Source: Veillonella ratti
GTDB lineage: Bacteria > Bacillota > Negativicutes > Veillonellales > Veillonellaceae
Length of the DNA: 64,000 bases
Reading direction: 5' to 3'
NCBI RefSeq assembly: GCF_003992115.1
Contig: NZ_RQUX01000002.1
Span: forward strand, 1 to 64,000
This document shows positions 35,663 to 44,202 of this stretch, piece by piece. Position 1 is the first letter of the stretch; each line of letters opens with the position of its first letter. The translations under genes and the position numbers were made by a program. Under the pieces are notes generated by a model that was given only the letters and a program-made list of their open reading frames with translations, did not search any database and had not been told where the DNA came from.

Positions 35663-36031
35663 TTACCACAATAACGAATAAACCCATTCCATCGGCGAAT
35701 CCGGCACAATAGCAAGCCATTCACTATTGACAGCCCCCGCTTCTAAAACCTCACCGGACGCACCGTACTTAATCCGCGAAATAACTTTCACCGTGCGCGA
35801 CTCCCGATCCATCCCCATCAAATAATAAATAGTCGTACCGTCAGCACTACCTTTTCGAACCCATAACTTAGCCTGTAAACTCGTCTTTTCAAGACTTTCA
35901 TTATCGATTAAAAAAGTATCTTTATTAGCACTTTGACCAACATAATACCAATCGGCGGCAGACGAAATATTCCCTATCGATAAAATCCCCAGCAATAAAA
36001 ATACAGCTAAGCAAACACGCAAATATCTCAT
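35663..36031 (-). CDS. Small secreted protein, surface-adhesin E-like paralogue
   Basis: A 122-residue protein with a signal peptide (MRYLRVCLAVFLLLGILSIG) and the same domain as its neighbour: WYYVGQSANKDTFLIDNESL, AKLWVRKGSADGTT, SRIKYGASGEVLEAG and WLAIVPDSPMEWVYSLLW. I start at MRYLRV, with GGGGGCG upstream; the frame extends seven codons to a GTG. Sequence identity with the 125-residue neighbour is modest but continuous, so the duplication is old. Probably exported to the periplasm or surface; function unknown. Confidence 0.65.
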   Translation of the reverse strand: MRYLRVCLAVFLLLGILSIGNISSAADWYYVGQSANKDTFLIDNESLEKTSLQAKLWVRKGSADGTTIYYLMGMDRESRTVKVISRIKYGASGEVLEAGAVNSEWLAIVPDSPMEWVYSLLW

Positions 36032-36156
36032 TTTACGCCCCCTATTCCCCACACTCTATATCATCACTTATAATTATTTCAATTATACTACAAAAATTTC
36101 TCACAGATATATATTTATTTTATATACTTCAAGAAACTCCACCTAAAAAACACATC

Positions 36157-36311
36157 CGTAACGAGCGAAGCAAAGCGGGCTACGCCTAAATAATTCCCGA
36201 GCGTACGGCGCTATCGTTCCATGAGAAAAAAATAAACCATCCTCCAAAGCGCCCCCTGCCTGCAGCATAGCTGCAGGCAGGGAGCGCTTCCACCTCTTTC
36301 TCTCCCCGCTC
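36157..36311 (+). repeat. Divergent palindromic repeat element, copy E
   Basis: A CGTAACGAGCGAAGCAAAGCGG piece like the tandem-array unit leads into CTAAATAATTCCCGAGCGTACGGCGCTATCGTTCC at 36186. In place of the common core it carries a very strong hairpin at 36247-36289, in which CCCTGCCTGCAGC pairs with GCTGCAGGCAGGG, flanked by AGCGC/GCGCT. Confidence 0.75.
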
Positions 36312-36424
36312 CTAAATAATTTCTGAGCAAAGCCTCTAGCGTTCTCTGAGTAGAAAGACAGAAGACCCCTTCTGCCGCGACCTTTCCTATCAGCGAAGCT
36401 ATATCTCCTCCCGCCTTCCCTTGA
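36312..36424 (+). repeat. Palindromic repeat element, truncated copy D
   Basis: It begins CTAAATAATTTCTGAGCAAAG and includes the core GCGACCTTTCCTATCAGCGA AGCT, but the right arm and end are lost where copy C begins. Confidence 0.75.
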
Positions 36425-36585
36425 CTAAATAATTTCCGAGCCCACGGTGCTATCGTACTCTGAGCAGAAAAGGAGACTATGTCTTCCGATGCGACCTTTC
36501 CTATCAGCGAAGCTGTAGGCTGGGAGCAAGGAAGAGCATAGTCTCCTTTTCATCTAACGAGCACAAAGGCTCGAAAATTATTTAG
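36425..36585 (+). repeat. Palindromic repeat element, copy C
   Basis: A 161-bp element with ends CTAAATAATTTCCGAGCC / GGCTCGAAAATTATTTAG. The inner arms GAAAAGGAGACTATGTCTTCC / GGAAGAGCATAGTCTCCTTTTC pair with one bulge around the core CCTATCAGCGAAGCTGTAGG. The right end overlaps the ileS stop codon. Confidence 0.88.
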
Positions 36586-39412
36586 TTAATACCTCTACGC
36601 AACGATGGCATAATGTAGGGTGTTCTGCATTCTGCCCTACTGTTTCACGATGGATCCAGCAGCGTTCACATTTTTCAAATTCACTTGGTTTTACAACCAC
36701 GCTCAAGTGACCTTCTTCGGTAGCCACCGCTTCAGCCGGAGCCGAATCGCGACCTTCTACCAAATGAGCTTCACTTACGATGAGTAAAGCAGCCAACTGA
36801 TCTTTAACTTCATTCAAGCGTTTGAATACATCACCGTCAGCATATACTGTGATGGATGCATCCAAGGAGTGACCGATTTCTTTGTTCTGACGAGCCGTTT
36901 CCAAAGCTTTGGTAAGTTCGGAACGAAGAGCCAAGAGCTTACTCCATTTTTCAGCCAAAGCTTCGTCATAATGAACTTCTTTGCCGGTAGGCCAATCTTC
37001 AAGCATTACACTTTCACGCATACCGTCTTCTTTTGGCATGTACTGCCATACTTCTTCAGCGGTGAAGGATAGAACCGGTGCTACCATACGTACCAAGGTT
37101 GCTACGATTTCATACATAGCAGTCTGAGCACTGCGACGAGCCTGTGCAGTCGCTTTTTCAGCATACATGGTATCCTTCATTACATCCAAGTAGAAGGAGC
37201 TCAAATCAACGGTGCAGAAGTTGTGGATTGTATGATATAAGATATGGAATTCGTAGTTTTCATAGGCTTCCGTAACTTTGCGGCGAACTTCTTCCAAACG
37301 AAGGAGTGCCCATTTATCGATTTCAGACAAGTTTTCATAAGCCACTTTATCCGTATTCGGATTGAAGTCGTCCAAGTTGCCCAATAAGAAGCGGAATGTG
37401 TTACGAATCTTACGATATACTTCAGACAACTGTTTAACGATATCTTTGGACAAACGAACGTCGCCCTGGTAATCCGCGGAGGATACCCAAAGACGCATTA
37501 CGTCGGCGCCGTATACATCGATGATATCGGAAGGTGCTACCGTATTACCTACAGATTTAGACATTTTACGGCCTTCACCGTCAACTACGAAACCGTGAGT
37601 CAATACGGAATTGTAAGGGGCCTTACCGGTTGTGGCCACTGCCGTAAGCAAGGAAGAGTTGAACCAACCGCGATGCTGGTCAGAACCTTCAAGGTACATA
37701 GCGCATGGCACTTCAAGACCTTCGTTTTCCAAAACACCGGCCCAAGAGGAACCGCTATCGAACCAAACGTCCATGATGTCAGTTTCTTTGTGGAATTCGC
37801 CATGGCCGCAATGAGGGCAAGTGAAGCCTTCAGGTAATAGTTCTTTCGCTGTATGATTCCACCAAGCGTCGGAGCCTTCTTTGGCAACCCAAGCCTGAAC
37901 GGATTTGATAGTGTCGTCGTTAACTACATAATCACCGCAAGAATCGCAGTAGAATACAGGGATTGGCACGCCCCATACACGTTGACGGGAGATTACCCAG
38001 TCCCCGCGGTCCGCAATCATATTGTAGATGCGGTCATGACCCCATTTAGGAATCCACTGTACTTGATTGTCGATAACATCAAGAGCTGCTTTGCGGTAAC
38101 CGTCAACGGAAGAGAACCACTGTTCGGTGGCACGGTAGATTACCGGGTTTTTACAACGCCAGCAGTGTGCATATTGGTGACGCAACGTACCTTTATGTAA
38201 TAAAGCACCGTTATGAGCTACAATTTTCAAGATAGGCACTTCGGCTTCGTGAATTTCTTTGCCGGCCAACGGTTCTTCCGTATCGCCGTAACGATCGTTA
38301 TCTACAGCGGCCACATAGTTACCGGTCGCATTAACGAAGGAAAGAATTTCAGTGTTGATTTTGCCTTCTTTATTATATTTTTGGAAAATCCCAAAGTCTT
38401 CTTCGCCGTGTGCAGGCGCGGTATGAACGCAGCCGGTACCGGCTTCAAGTGTTACATGGTCGCCCAATAATACTCTAACTTCGCGGTCAATGAACGGATG
38501 CTTGAACGTAGCCAATTCCAAGTCGGAACCTGGGAAGGTTTTAACTACTTTGTAGTCTTCAACCTGAGCATCTTTCATAGCCGATTCAACAAGTTCTACG
38601 GCCATCAAGTAGTATTCATCGCCAACCTGTACCCATGCATACTCAAGGTCAGGGTTTACGGAGATGGCCTGGGATGCAGGTAATGTCCAAGGTGTGGTTG
38701 TCCAGATTACGGCATATGCTTTAGCCGGATCCACACCTTCCGGTAACGTACGTTTTACTTCGTCTACATACGCATATTTTACATAGATAGAGAAGGATTT
38801 CTTTTCATGGTATTCGATTTCCGCTTCAGCCAACGCTGTTTCACAGTGCGTACACCAGTAAACAGTTTTAAGACCTTTGTAGATGTAACCGCGTTTCGCC
38901 ATTTCACCGAAGATACCAAGCTGTTTAACTTCAAACGCAGGTTTTAATGTCAAATACGGATCTTCAAAACGGCCGAGCACACCGAAACGGATGAAGTCTT
39001 TTTTCTGTTCTTCCACGCACTGTAAGGCATATTCTTTACATTTAGCGCGAAGATCCAAAGGACTCATTTCATGACGGTTAAGGCCGGTGTTTTTGATGAT
39101 GGCATGTTCGATTGGCAAACCATGCGTATCCCAACCGGGAATATATGGAGTGTAAAAACCTTGCATGGTTTTGTATTTCATGATGATATCTTTTAACGTT
39201 TTGTTAAGGGCATGGCCGATATGAAGTTTGCCGTTTGCATACGGAGGTCCGTCATGCAACACAAAGCTCTTGTTGCCTTTTCTTAATTCCAAACGTTTTT
39301 CGTAGATTTTATTGTCTTCCCAAAATTTTAAATACTCAGGTTCGCGTTTTGGCAAGTTGCCGCGCATAGGAAATTCCGTTGCAGGCAAATGCAAAGTTTT
39401 ACCGTAATCCAT
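36578..39412 (-). CDS. ileS: Isoleucyl-tRNA synthetase
   Basis: Charges tRNA-Ile. The 944-residue class I synthetase has the HIGH motif in DGPPYANGKLHIGHALNKTLKD, the editing domain in the middle, the KMSKS motif in EGRKMSKSVGNTVAPSD, and a C-terminal zinc site CERCWIHRETVG...LCHRC. Its mRNA begins with an isoleucine T-box leader. The TAA stop lies inside the end of repeat element C. The type with a C-terminal zinc finger is the standard bacterial, mupirocin-sensitive class. Confidence 0.97.
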   Translation of the reverse strand: MDYGKTLHLPATEFPMRGNLPKREPEYLKFWEDNKIYEKRLELRKGNKSFVLHDGPPYANGKLHIGHALNKTLKDIIMKYKTMQGFYTPYIPGWDTHGLPIEHAIIKNTGLNRHEMSPLDLRAKCKEYALQCVEEQKKDFIRFGVLGRFEDPYLTLKPAFEVKQLGIFGEMAKRGYIYKGLKTVYWCTHCETALAEAEIEYHEKKSFSIYVKYAYVDEVKRTLPEGVDPAKAYAVIWTTTPWTLPASQAISVNPDLEYAWVQVGDEYYLMAVELVESAMKDAQVEDYKVVKTFPGSDLELATFKHPFIDREVRVLLGDHVTLEAGTGCVHTAPAHGEEDFGIFQKYNKEGKINTEILSFVNATGNYVAAVDNDRYGDTEEPLAGKEIHEAEVPILKIVAHNGALLHKGTLRHQYAHCWRCKNPVIYRATEQWFSSVDGYRKAALDVIDNQVQWIPKWGHDRIYNMIADRGDWVISRQRVWGVPIPVFYCDSCGDYVVNDDTIKSVQAWVAKEGSDAWWNHTAKELLPEGFTCPHCGHGEFHKETDIMDVWFDSGSSWAGVLENEGLEVPCAMYLEGSDQHRGWFNSSLLTAVATTGKAPYNSVLTHGFVVDGEGRKMSKSVGNTVAPSDIIDVYGADVMRLWVSSADYQGDVRLSKDIVKQLSEVYRKIRNTFRFLLGNLDDFNPNTDKVAYENLSEIDKWALLRLEEVRRKVTEAYENYEFHILYHTIHNFCTVDLSSFYLDVMKDTMYAEKATAQARRSAQTAMYEIVATLVRMVAPVLSFTAEEVWQYMPKEDGMRESVMLEDWPTGKEVHYDEALAEKWSKLLALRSELTKALETARQNKEIGHSLDASITVYADGDVFKRLNEVKDQLAALLIVSEAHLVEGRDSAPAEAVATEEGHLSVVVKPSEFEKCERCWIHRETVGQNAEHPTLCHRCVEVLTK

Positions 39413-39429
39413 AAATACTCTCCTCTCAA

Positions 39430-39655
39430 CTAATAAAAAAAGCGCTCATCCCCGAAGGGACGAACGCGATAGTCCGTGGTACCACCCTACTGACTCATAA
39501 AGAGCCACTCACGCATATAACGGTGCTCACCGATAAAGTTAAAACTTTATATGCTCCCAAGTGATTCGTTATTTCTTCATTCACTGACCTCGCACCATCT
39601 GTCAGCTCGCTGAGAATTACCCGAAATAACCGTCTTTGTCATCGCATTCTATCAT
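39430..39655 (-). promoter_or_regulatory. T-box leader, isoleucine-specific
   Basis: On the minus strand the T-box core AGGGTGGTACCACGG is present, followed by a terminator hairpin (GCGTTCGTCCC/GGGATGAGCGC, then TTTTTTT). In stem I the sequence AACGAATCACTTGGGAGC places ATC (Ile) at the specifier position. Uncharged tRNA-Ile should stabilise the antiterminator and switch on ileS. Confidence 0.95.
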
Positions 39656-39771
39656 ATGTATAAAACATTTTCTTATAACTAAAATATCCATAGCGAGATG
39701 CTATGGTATTTTGCCTTAGCTAGAGTATAGAGAAGTACCTCCATTTTGTCAAGTCATTTCATATACACTTT

Positions 39772-39797
39772 TTGTAAAAAAAGTGTATAATTAAAAC
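39772..39797. promoter_or_regulatory. Palindrome upstream of the MFS transporter
   Basis: ATACACTTTTT / AAAAAGTGTAT with a 4-base spacer, overlapping a TATAAT -10 element. It could be a repressor site for the transporter gene, 30 bases downstream. Confidence 0.4.
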
Positions 39798-39828
39798 ATC
39801 TACTAACAAATTCAAAAGGAGGATTTAT

Positions 39829-41010
39829 ATGCTTGCTTGGCAACGTACTGTATACATTTGTTTCTTCGGTGCGTTCTTATCGGCCTTGGGGCTTAGCCAA
39901 TTGGCGCCGCTCTTGCCGATTTATATGAACGAACTGGGAGTCACCACAACAAACGAAACAGCCTATTGGTCAGGCTTGGCGATGGGTATCACATATTTAG
40001 TCGTCGCATTAGTTTCTCCCTATTGGGGTCGTTTAGCCGACCGTAAAGGTCGTAAAATATCCTTATTACGAGCCAGTTTTGGGATGATGATCTGCAATCT
40101 GCTCATGTGCTTTGTACAATCGCCATTGCAACTTGTGTTCGTCCGATTTATACACGGCCTTGTTTCCGGCTTTTTCTCCGCTTCCATCATTCTGGTGGCA
40201 TCGGAAACACCGGAAGAAAAAACGGGTTGGGCTCTGTCGGTGCTGGCCTCATCCAATTTGGCCGGTTCACTCATCGGTCCCTTAATCGGCGGTTACTTAG
40301 CCGATATGTTTGGCGTCCGTTTCTCCTTTTTCATCATTGCCTGCTTCTTAGGCGCCGCCTTTTTACTTGTGTTTTTCTTTGTTCACGAGTCCTTTACACC
40401 GGATCCAAACAAGGTGGCACACAATTTTAAAGAGTTGCGTCAACAATTACCGAACTTCCACGAGCTGTTAATTGTAGCGGCCTCTACTTTTATTTATGCA
40501 CTCTCTCTGATGAGCTTGCAGCCGATTATCACGGTGTACTTAAGTGAAATTGTACCGCCTGATACACCGCAACTGGCCTTATTGGCAGGGCTCGTCTTTG
40601 CCTCAACCGGTTTTGCGCAAATGCTGAGCAGTTCCTATATAGGCAAATGGATAGACCGCATCGGTCCGCGGCCTATCCTCATCGGTTCGTTAATTTATGT
40701 AGCCCTCGTTACCATACCACAGGCCTATGTCACTTCGGCCTTGGAACTTGGCGTTTTGCGCTTTTTAACCGGCCTCGGGCTCGCCGGCCTATTACCGTCA
40801 CTCAACACGTATATTTCCACTCATGCACCTAAAACCGTTTCCGGCCAAGTCTTTTCCTATACCCAGACGACTCAGTTCTTGGGGTATTTCCTCGGTTCCG
40901 TCGGCGGTGCACTCTTCATGGGGCAATTCGGCTTTACCGCCCTCTTCTGGGCCAGTGGTCTGCTATTCTTAGCCAATGCCGTGTGGGTGTACTTTAAGTT
41001 AAGATTGTAA
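39829..41010 (+). CDS. MFS transporter, probable drug efflux (MdtG/TetA-like)
   Basis: A 393-residue, 12-helix major facilitator. The loop 2-3 signature is PYWGRLADRKGRKISLLRAS, and the motif C region of antiporters appears as ASSNLAGSLIGPLIGGYLADM in helix 5, which marks drug/proton antiporters. AAAGGAGG precedes the ATG. It is alone on the plus strand, divergent from ileS. The substrate is not predictable. Confidence 0.88.
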   Translation: MLAWQRTVYICFFGAFLSALGLSQLAPLLPIYMNELGVTTTNETAYWSGLAMGITYLVVALVSPYWGRLADRKGRKISLLRASFGMMICNLLMCFVQSPLQLVFVRFIHGLVSGFFSASIILVASETPEEKTGWALSVLASSNLAGSLIGPLIGGYLADMFGVRFSFFIIACFLGAAFLLVFFFVHESFTPDPNKVAHNFKELRQQLPNFHELLIVAASTFIYALSLMSLQPIITVYLSEIVPPDTPQLALLAGLVFASTGFAQMLSSSYIGKWIDRIGPRPILIGSLIYVALVTIPQAYVTSALELGVLRFLTGLGLAGLLPSLNTYISTHAPKTVSGQVFSYTQTTQFLGYFLGSVGGALFMGQFGFTALFWASGLLFLANAVWVYFKLRL

Positions 41011-41015
41011 ATATA

Positions 41016-41086
41016 CTTTATCCTGTGAATTAACTATATGCTTTATCCTGTGAATTAACTAAATGCTTTAAACTCTGAATTAAATT
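41016..41086 (+). repeat. 25-bp tandem repeat after the MFS gene
   Basis: CTTTATCCTGTGAATTAACT plus ATATG or AAATG occurs twice in full (41016-41040, 41041-41065), then a degenerate third copy. It sits directly after the stop codon. Confidence 0.85.
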
Positions 41087-41141
41087 ACAATCCTATCTAT
41101 ACTAAAAATACTTTCTCCACTCAATTAACCAAAGCGTCAGT

Positions 41142-42026
41142 TTATACCGTACGAGTCACACTGCGACGCCATTGCATGGCTTCTTCATATTCTTTGGAAT
41201 AATTCAAAATAAACTTGTCCAATTCTTGGATGAGTTTATTTTTTTCTTCCGGTAATCTAGCACGGAATGTCACGCCATTTGTGGATGTCACCGCATCAAC
41301 CGTAATTTTATTGTTCAGGTTACGTAAAAACTCGCGGAACTCCTGAATGCGTTCTAGTTCCGTTTCTTCCGTAAATTTGCCGGCTTTCATTTCTTCATAC
41401 AATTCAGTATCCGGTAAAACAGAAACCGTCGTTAAATACATATAATGCGGGTGAATTTGATTCCATATTTCGGCACTCCGTTTAGCGCTGATCACAGCTT
41501 TACCTAGGCCGGCCAAACCGCCTAAGTAAATAACGCGATAGTCCATACCGGCTTCCTCTATTTTTTTACACTCACGCACAATATCTTCGGCCGTATAGCC
41601 CTTATTCACCGCTTCAAGAACTTCATCATCACCACTTTCAATACCGATAACAATATCATTAAAGCCCAATTCTTTTAATTGGCGTAAATCTTCTACCGAT
41701 TTTTGATAAAAATCATTAATACGCCCATAAGTTGCAATATTAGCTTCTGGCAAATATTTTTTGAATAATTTGCCAATCTCTGTCAAACGATCCATGGAAA
41801 GAGCTAACGGATTACCACCGGATGCCCAAGCACGTTTCGCATGCGGATAAAGACGAGATGCTTCCTGTAAATCGCCTTCTATTTTTTCAATATCCACTAC
41901 GCGGAAGGGATAGCCTTTATAAAAATTGCAAAACGTACAAGCGTCATGAGTACAACCAACGGTTACTTCAATAAACACACTATCGGCATCGGTTGCCGGT
42001 CTTACAATAGGGCCGCTAAATTGCAT
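41142..42026 (-). CDS. Radical SAM protein
   Basis: A 294-residue radical SAM enzyme. The cluster motif is C25-x4-C30-x2-C33 (GCTHDACTFCNFY), a spacing that differs from the classic CxxxCxxC by one residue and is seen in the Elp3/HemN-like oxidoreductase group. The SAM site includes ASGGNPLAL, and IVIGIESGDDEVLEAVNKGYT is the following strand-helix. There is no auxiliary-cluster domain. It precedes no obvious partner; the nearest gene upstream is an ArsR-type regulator. Substrate unknown. Confidence 0.85.
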   Translation of the reverse strand: MQFSGPIVRPATDADSVFIEVTVGCTHDACTFCNFYKGYPFRVVDIEKIEGDLQEASRLYPHAKRAWASGGNPLALSMDRLTEIGKLFKKYLPEANIATYGRINDFYQKSVEDLRQLKELGFNDIVIGIESGDDEVLEAVNKGYTAEDIVRECKKIEEAGMDYRVIYLGGLAGLGKAVISAKRSAEIWNQIHPHYMYLTTVSVLPDTELYEEMKAGKFTEETELERIQEFREFLRNLNNKITVDAVTSTNGVTFRARLPEEKNKLIQELDKFILNYSKEYEEAMQWRRSVTRTV

Positions 42027-42116
42027 ACTATTTTACCTGCTTTCTTTACCAAATCATCATATATCGAATTATAGATATGTTATGAAAAATAAAAAGCAGC
42101 GAACACTGCCTTTTAT

Positions 42117-42440
42117 CTAAAGCGTACTATTAATTTCGGCCTTAAAACTTTCTATCACTTTTTCATTACGGCGATAATATGTCCATTTGCCAAAGCGAGC
42201 GGACTCTAATAACCCAGCCCGTTGCATAAGGTCTAAGTAATGGGACACGGCCGATTGCGAAATGCCTAATTTTTCTTGAATACTCCCTACACAGACTCCT
42301 CCTTTAAACGCGTCTTCCTCAGGCATATGAAATCCCTGGGGCGGGAAGTGCTTCGACGGTTCTTTTAACCATTGTAAAATTTTTAGGCGGCTTTCATTAG
42401 ATAGCGCTTTAAAAATATCTTGTAATTCTTTATTACTCAT
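42117..42440 (-). CDS. ArsR-family transcriptional regulator
   Basis: A 107-residue winged-helix repressor: FKALSNESRLKILQWLKEP and GSIQEKLGISQSAVSHYLDLMQRAGLLESARFGKWTYYRRN are the ArsR helix-turn-helix and wing. An insert of about 20 residues (HFPPQGFHMPEEDAFKGGVC) holds His, Glu and Cys that might sense metal or redox. A 6-bp inverted repeat (ATATCT/AGATAT) at 42450-42469 lies just upstream and may be its operator. Confidence 0.88.
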   Translation of the reverse strand: MSNKELQDIFKALSNESRLKILQWLKEPSKHFPPQGFHMPEEDAFKGGVCVGSIQEKLGISQSAVSHYLDLMQRAGLLESARFGKWTYYRRNEKVIESFKAEINSTL

Positions 42441-42449
42441 AATTTTATT

Positions 42450-42469
42450 ATATCTTAATTTTGAGATAT
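42450..42469. promoter_or_regulatory. Possible ArsR-family operator
   Basis: ATATCT and AGATAT are separated by 8 A+T-rich bases, ten bases before the arsR-type start codon. Confidence 0.4.
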
Positions 42470-42547
42470 GTCAATATATATTACCTAAGTATTTCGATTT
42501 ACTGTCGTCAGGATAAAATGATTTAATCTGAAACTATCCACTCAATA

Positions 42548-43441
42548 CTATTTGCTCTTCTCTCGAGCCAAAATAAATATTGTCGATAGAATAAGAACAA
42601 AGCCGATAATATCAGTAGTTAAAAATTCACTGCCCAATAAAGCCCATCCTAGTAGGGCTGCCGAAATCGGCTCTACCGAAGATAATACAGAGCCTTTTAC
42701 GGCAACAATGCGGCGTACCCCTTCCAAATAGGCATTGAAGGAAATAATCGTGCCTAACACAACCACATTAAAAAAAGCAATATAGGTCCACATATCCCAT
42801 TCACCGGGTACAACAAGCGGCTTAGCCCAGGGAGTTATGATAATGCCCGAAAACAACATGGCAAAACCGACAATCGGACCCGTGCCGTAACGGCGCAACA
42901 ATGAAACCGGCTGAACGCTGTAGATAGCTACCGCCACGGCTAAAAGCAATCCCCAAAAGAGGACTTTTTCATCAATACCGGCCAACGATAACTTACCCTG
43001 TAATGCAATCATAGCCGTCCCTATGGTGGCCAACACGATGCTTATGGCTTCGCCCCAAGTAGGCAATTTCAGATACCGAATAGCCATATAGAGTACAATA
43101 ATAATCGGCGCTAAGTACTGTAACACGGTGGCAATGCCCGCACCGGCATAATAAATCGAGCGGAAGTAGGCGTATTGGCATAAGGCCATGCCGAGCAAAC
43201 CGAACACCAGAACACCAATCACATCTTTTGGCGTTTTAAACACTTCAAAAATCTTACCGTGCCCTTGCCAATATGCGGCTATAACGGTGACAACACCGGA
43301 GATTAATAAGCGTACGACCAATAACCATTCCGGCGTGATGCCGCGCTGTTGTTGTAAAAATTGTGATGAGGCGCCCGATAACCCCCATAAAATACCGCCC
43401 ATGAGCGTCAGACCGATACCGATTAAAAACTTTCTATCCAT
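42548..43441 (-). CDS. EamA/DMT-family transporter
   Basis: A 297-residue inner-membrane protein with ten helices in two EamA repeats. It shows the typical start GGILWGLSGASSQFL, the AYFRSIYYAGAGIATVLQYLAPIIIVLY signature of repeat 1 and RRIVAVKGSVLSSVEPISAALLGWALLG in repeat 2. Such proteins export amino acids or other metabolites. The gene lies between an ArsR-type gene and a YhcH-type gene, with a terminator hairpin upstream, so it is probably transcribed alone. Confidence 0.88.
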   Translation of the reverse strand: MDRKFLIGIGLTLMGGILWGLSGASSQFLQQQRGITPEWLLVVRLLISGVVTVIAAYWQGHGKIFEVFKTPKDVIGVLVFGLLGMALCQYAYFRSIYYAGAGIATVLQYLAPIIIVLYMAIRYLKLPTWGEAISIVLATIGTAMIALQGKLSLAGIDEKVLFWGLLLAVAVAIYSVQPVSLLRRYGTGPIVGFAMLFSGIIITPWAKPLVVPGEWDMWTYIAFFNVVVLGTIISFNAYLEGVRRIVAVKGSVLSSVEPISAALLGWALLGSEFLTTDIIGFVLILSTIFILAREKSK

Positions 43442-43471
43442 ATTTTCATCCTTCGAAGTAAAGTACTAAAA

Positions 43472-43494
43472 ACGACCGGCCATAAGCCGGTCGT
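43472..43494 (-). terminator. Terminator after the YhcH gene
   Basis: ACGACCGGC/GCCGGTCGT with a 5-base loop; on the minus strand it is followed by TTTTTAGT. Confidence 0.75.
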
Positions 43495-43525
43495 CCTTCA
43501 TTTACTGCTATTGTAACAAATCGCC

Positions 43526-43590
43526 AATTGCTTATCAAGCCAATAAGTTGGTGACTACAATCACAAATAGCTTATCAAGCCAATAACTTC
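43526..43590. repeat. Duplicated 3' end of the YhcH gene
   Basis: GCTTATCAAGCCAATAASTT occurs at 43526-43545 and again at 43571-43590; the second includes the gene's last codons and stop, the first lies just downstream of it. Confidence 0.8.
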
Positions 43591-44048
43591 ATAGCTACTT
43601 TGACAACAATTTTTAATACTTTGGCAGGCTCATCATTAACGGCGCAACATGGTCGATGAATGTCTTCCGGGTAGAAAATAACATATGTCCCCGGTGTGGC
43701 TAATACAAAGCCTTCATCGGTCACTTCCGAAGCATAAAAATATAAATCTCTGTCCGGATGTGCTTCAGTTACCTTTTCAATACCATAATCCGGTAAGAAG
43801 CCCATTTTTTCTTGCCCATCGATGACGAACTGAACATCTAAATAGTCCTTATGTGATTCAGGTCGCGTATCTGCTATTTTTTTAGTCGTCACTTCTTGCA
43901 GCATGGCAAAAATATTGTCACCGTCAATGTCATGACGCCCCAATGGCAGCTGCTTAAAATCCGTAGACTTCAACCAATCGAGTACGCGTACCAACACGGG
44001 CGAATACCCGAGACCGTTATAATTTACATTTACATTACCAAATATCAC
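43575..44048 (-). CDS. YhcH/YjgK/YiaL-family protein
   Basis: A 157-residue cupin-like protein (DUF386). Metal-ligand candidates are seen in RPESHKDYLDVQFVIDGQEKMGF and PEDIHRPCCA. Members are often found with sialic acid or ketose catabolism and are thought to act on sugar anomers. No sugar pathway gene is nearby, so the substrate here is open. Confidence 0.88.
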   Translation of the reverse strand: MIFGNVNVNYNGLGYSPVLVRVLDWLKSTDFKQLPLGRHDIDGDNIFAMLQEVTTKKIADTRPESHKDYLDVQFVIDGQEKMGFLPDYGIEKVTEAHPDRDLYFYASEVTDEGFVLATPGTYVIFYPEDIHRPCCAVNDEPAKVLKIVVKVAMKLLA

Positions 44049-44113
44049 AATATGTCCCTTCTTATCTGTTTAAACGCCTTCTTATTACTAATCAGCTGTA
44101 AATTAATGTCTAT

Positions 44114-44147
44114 AAATGGAAGCTCGGCTACTGCTAAGCTTCCATTT
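44114..44147 (-). terminator. Terminator after the EF-G-like gene
   Basis: An 11-bp stem, AAATGGAAGCT/AGCTTCCATTT, with a 12-base loop. Confidence 0.7.
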
Positions 44148-44202
44148 ATGTATTGAACATTTATTTATTAATCAAACATTTATTTATAAATCACATAGTA
44201 TT

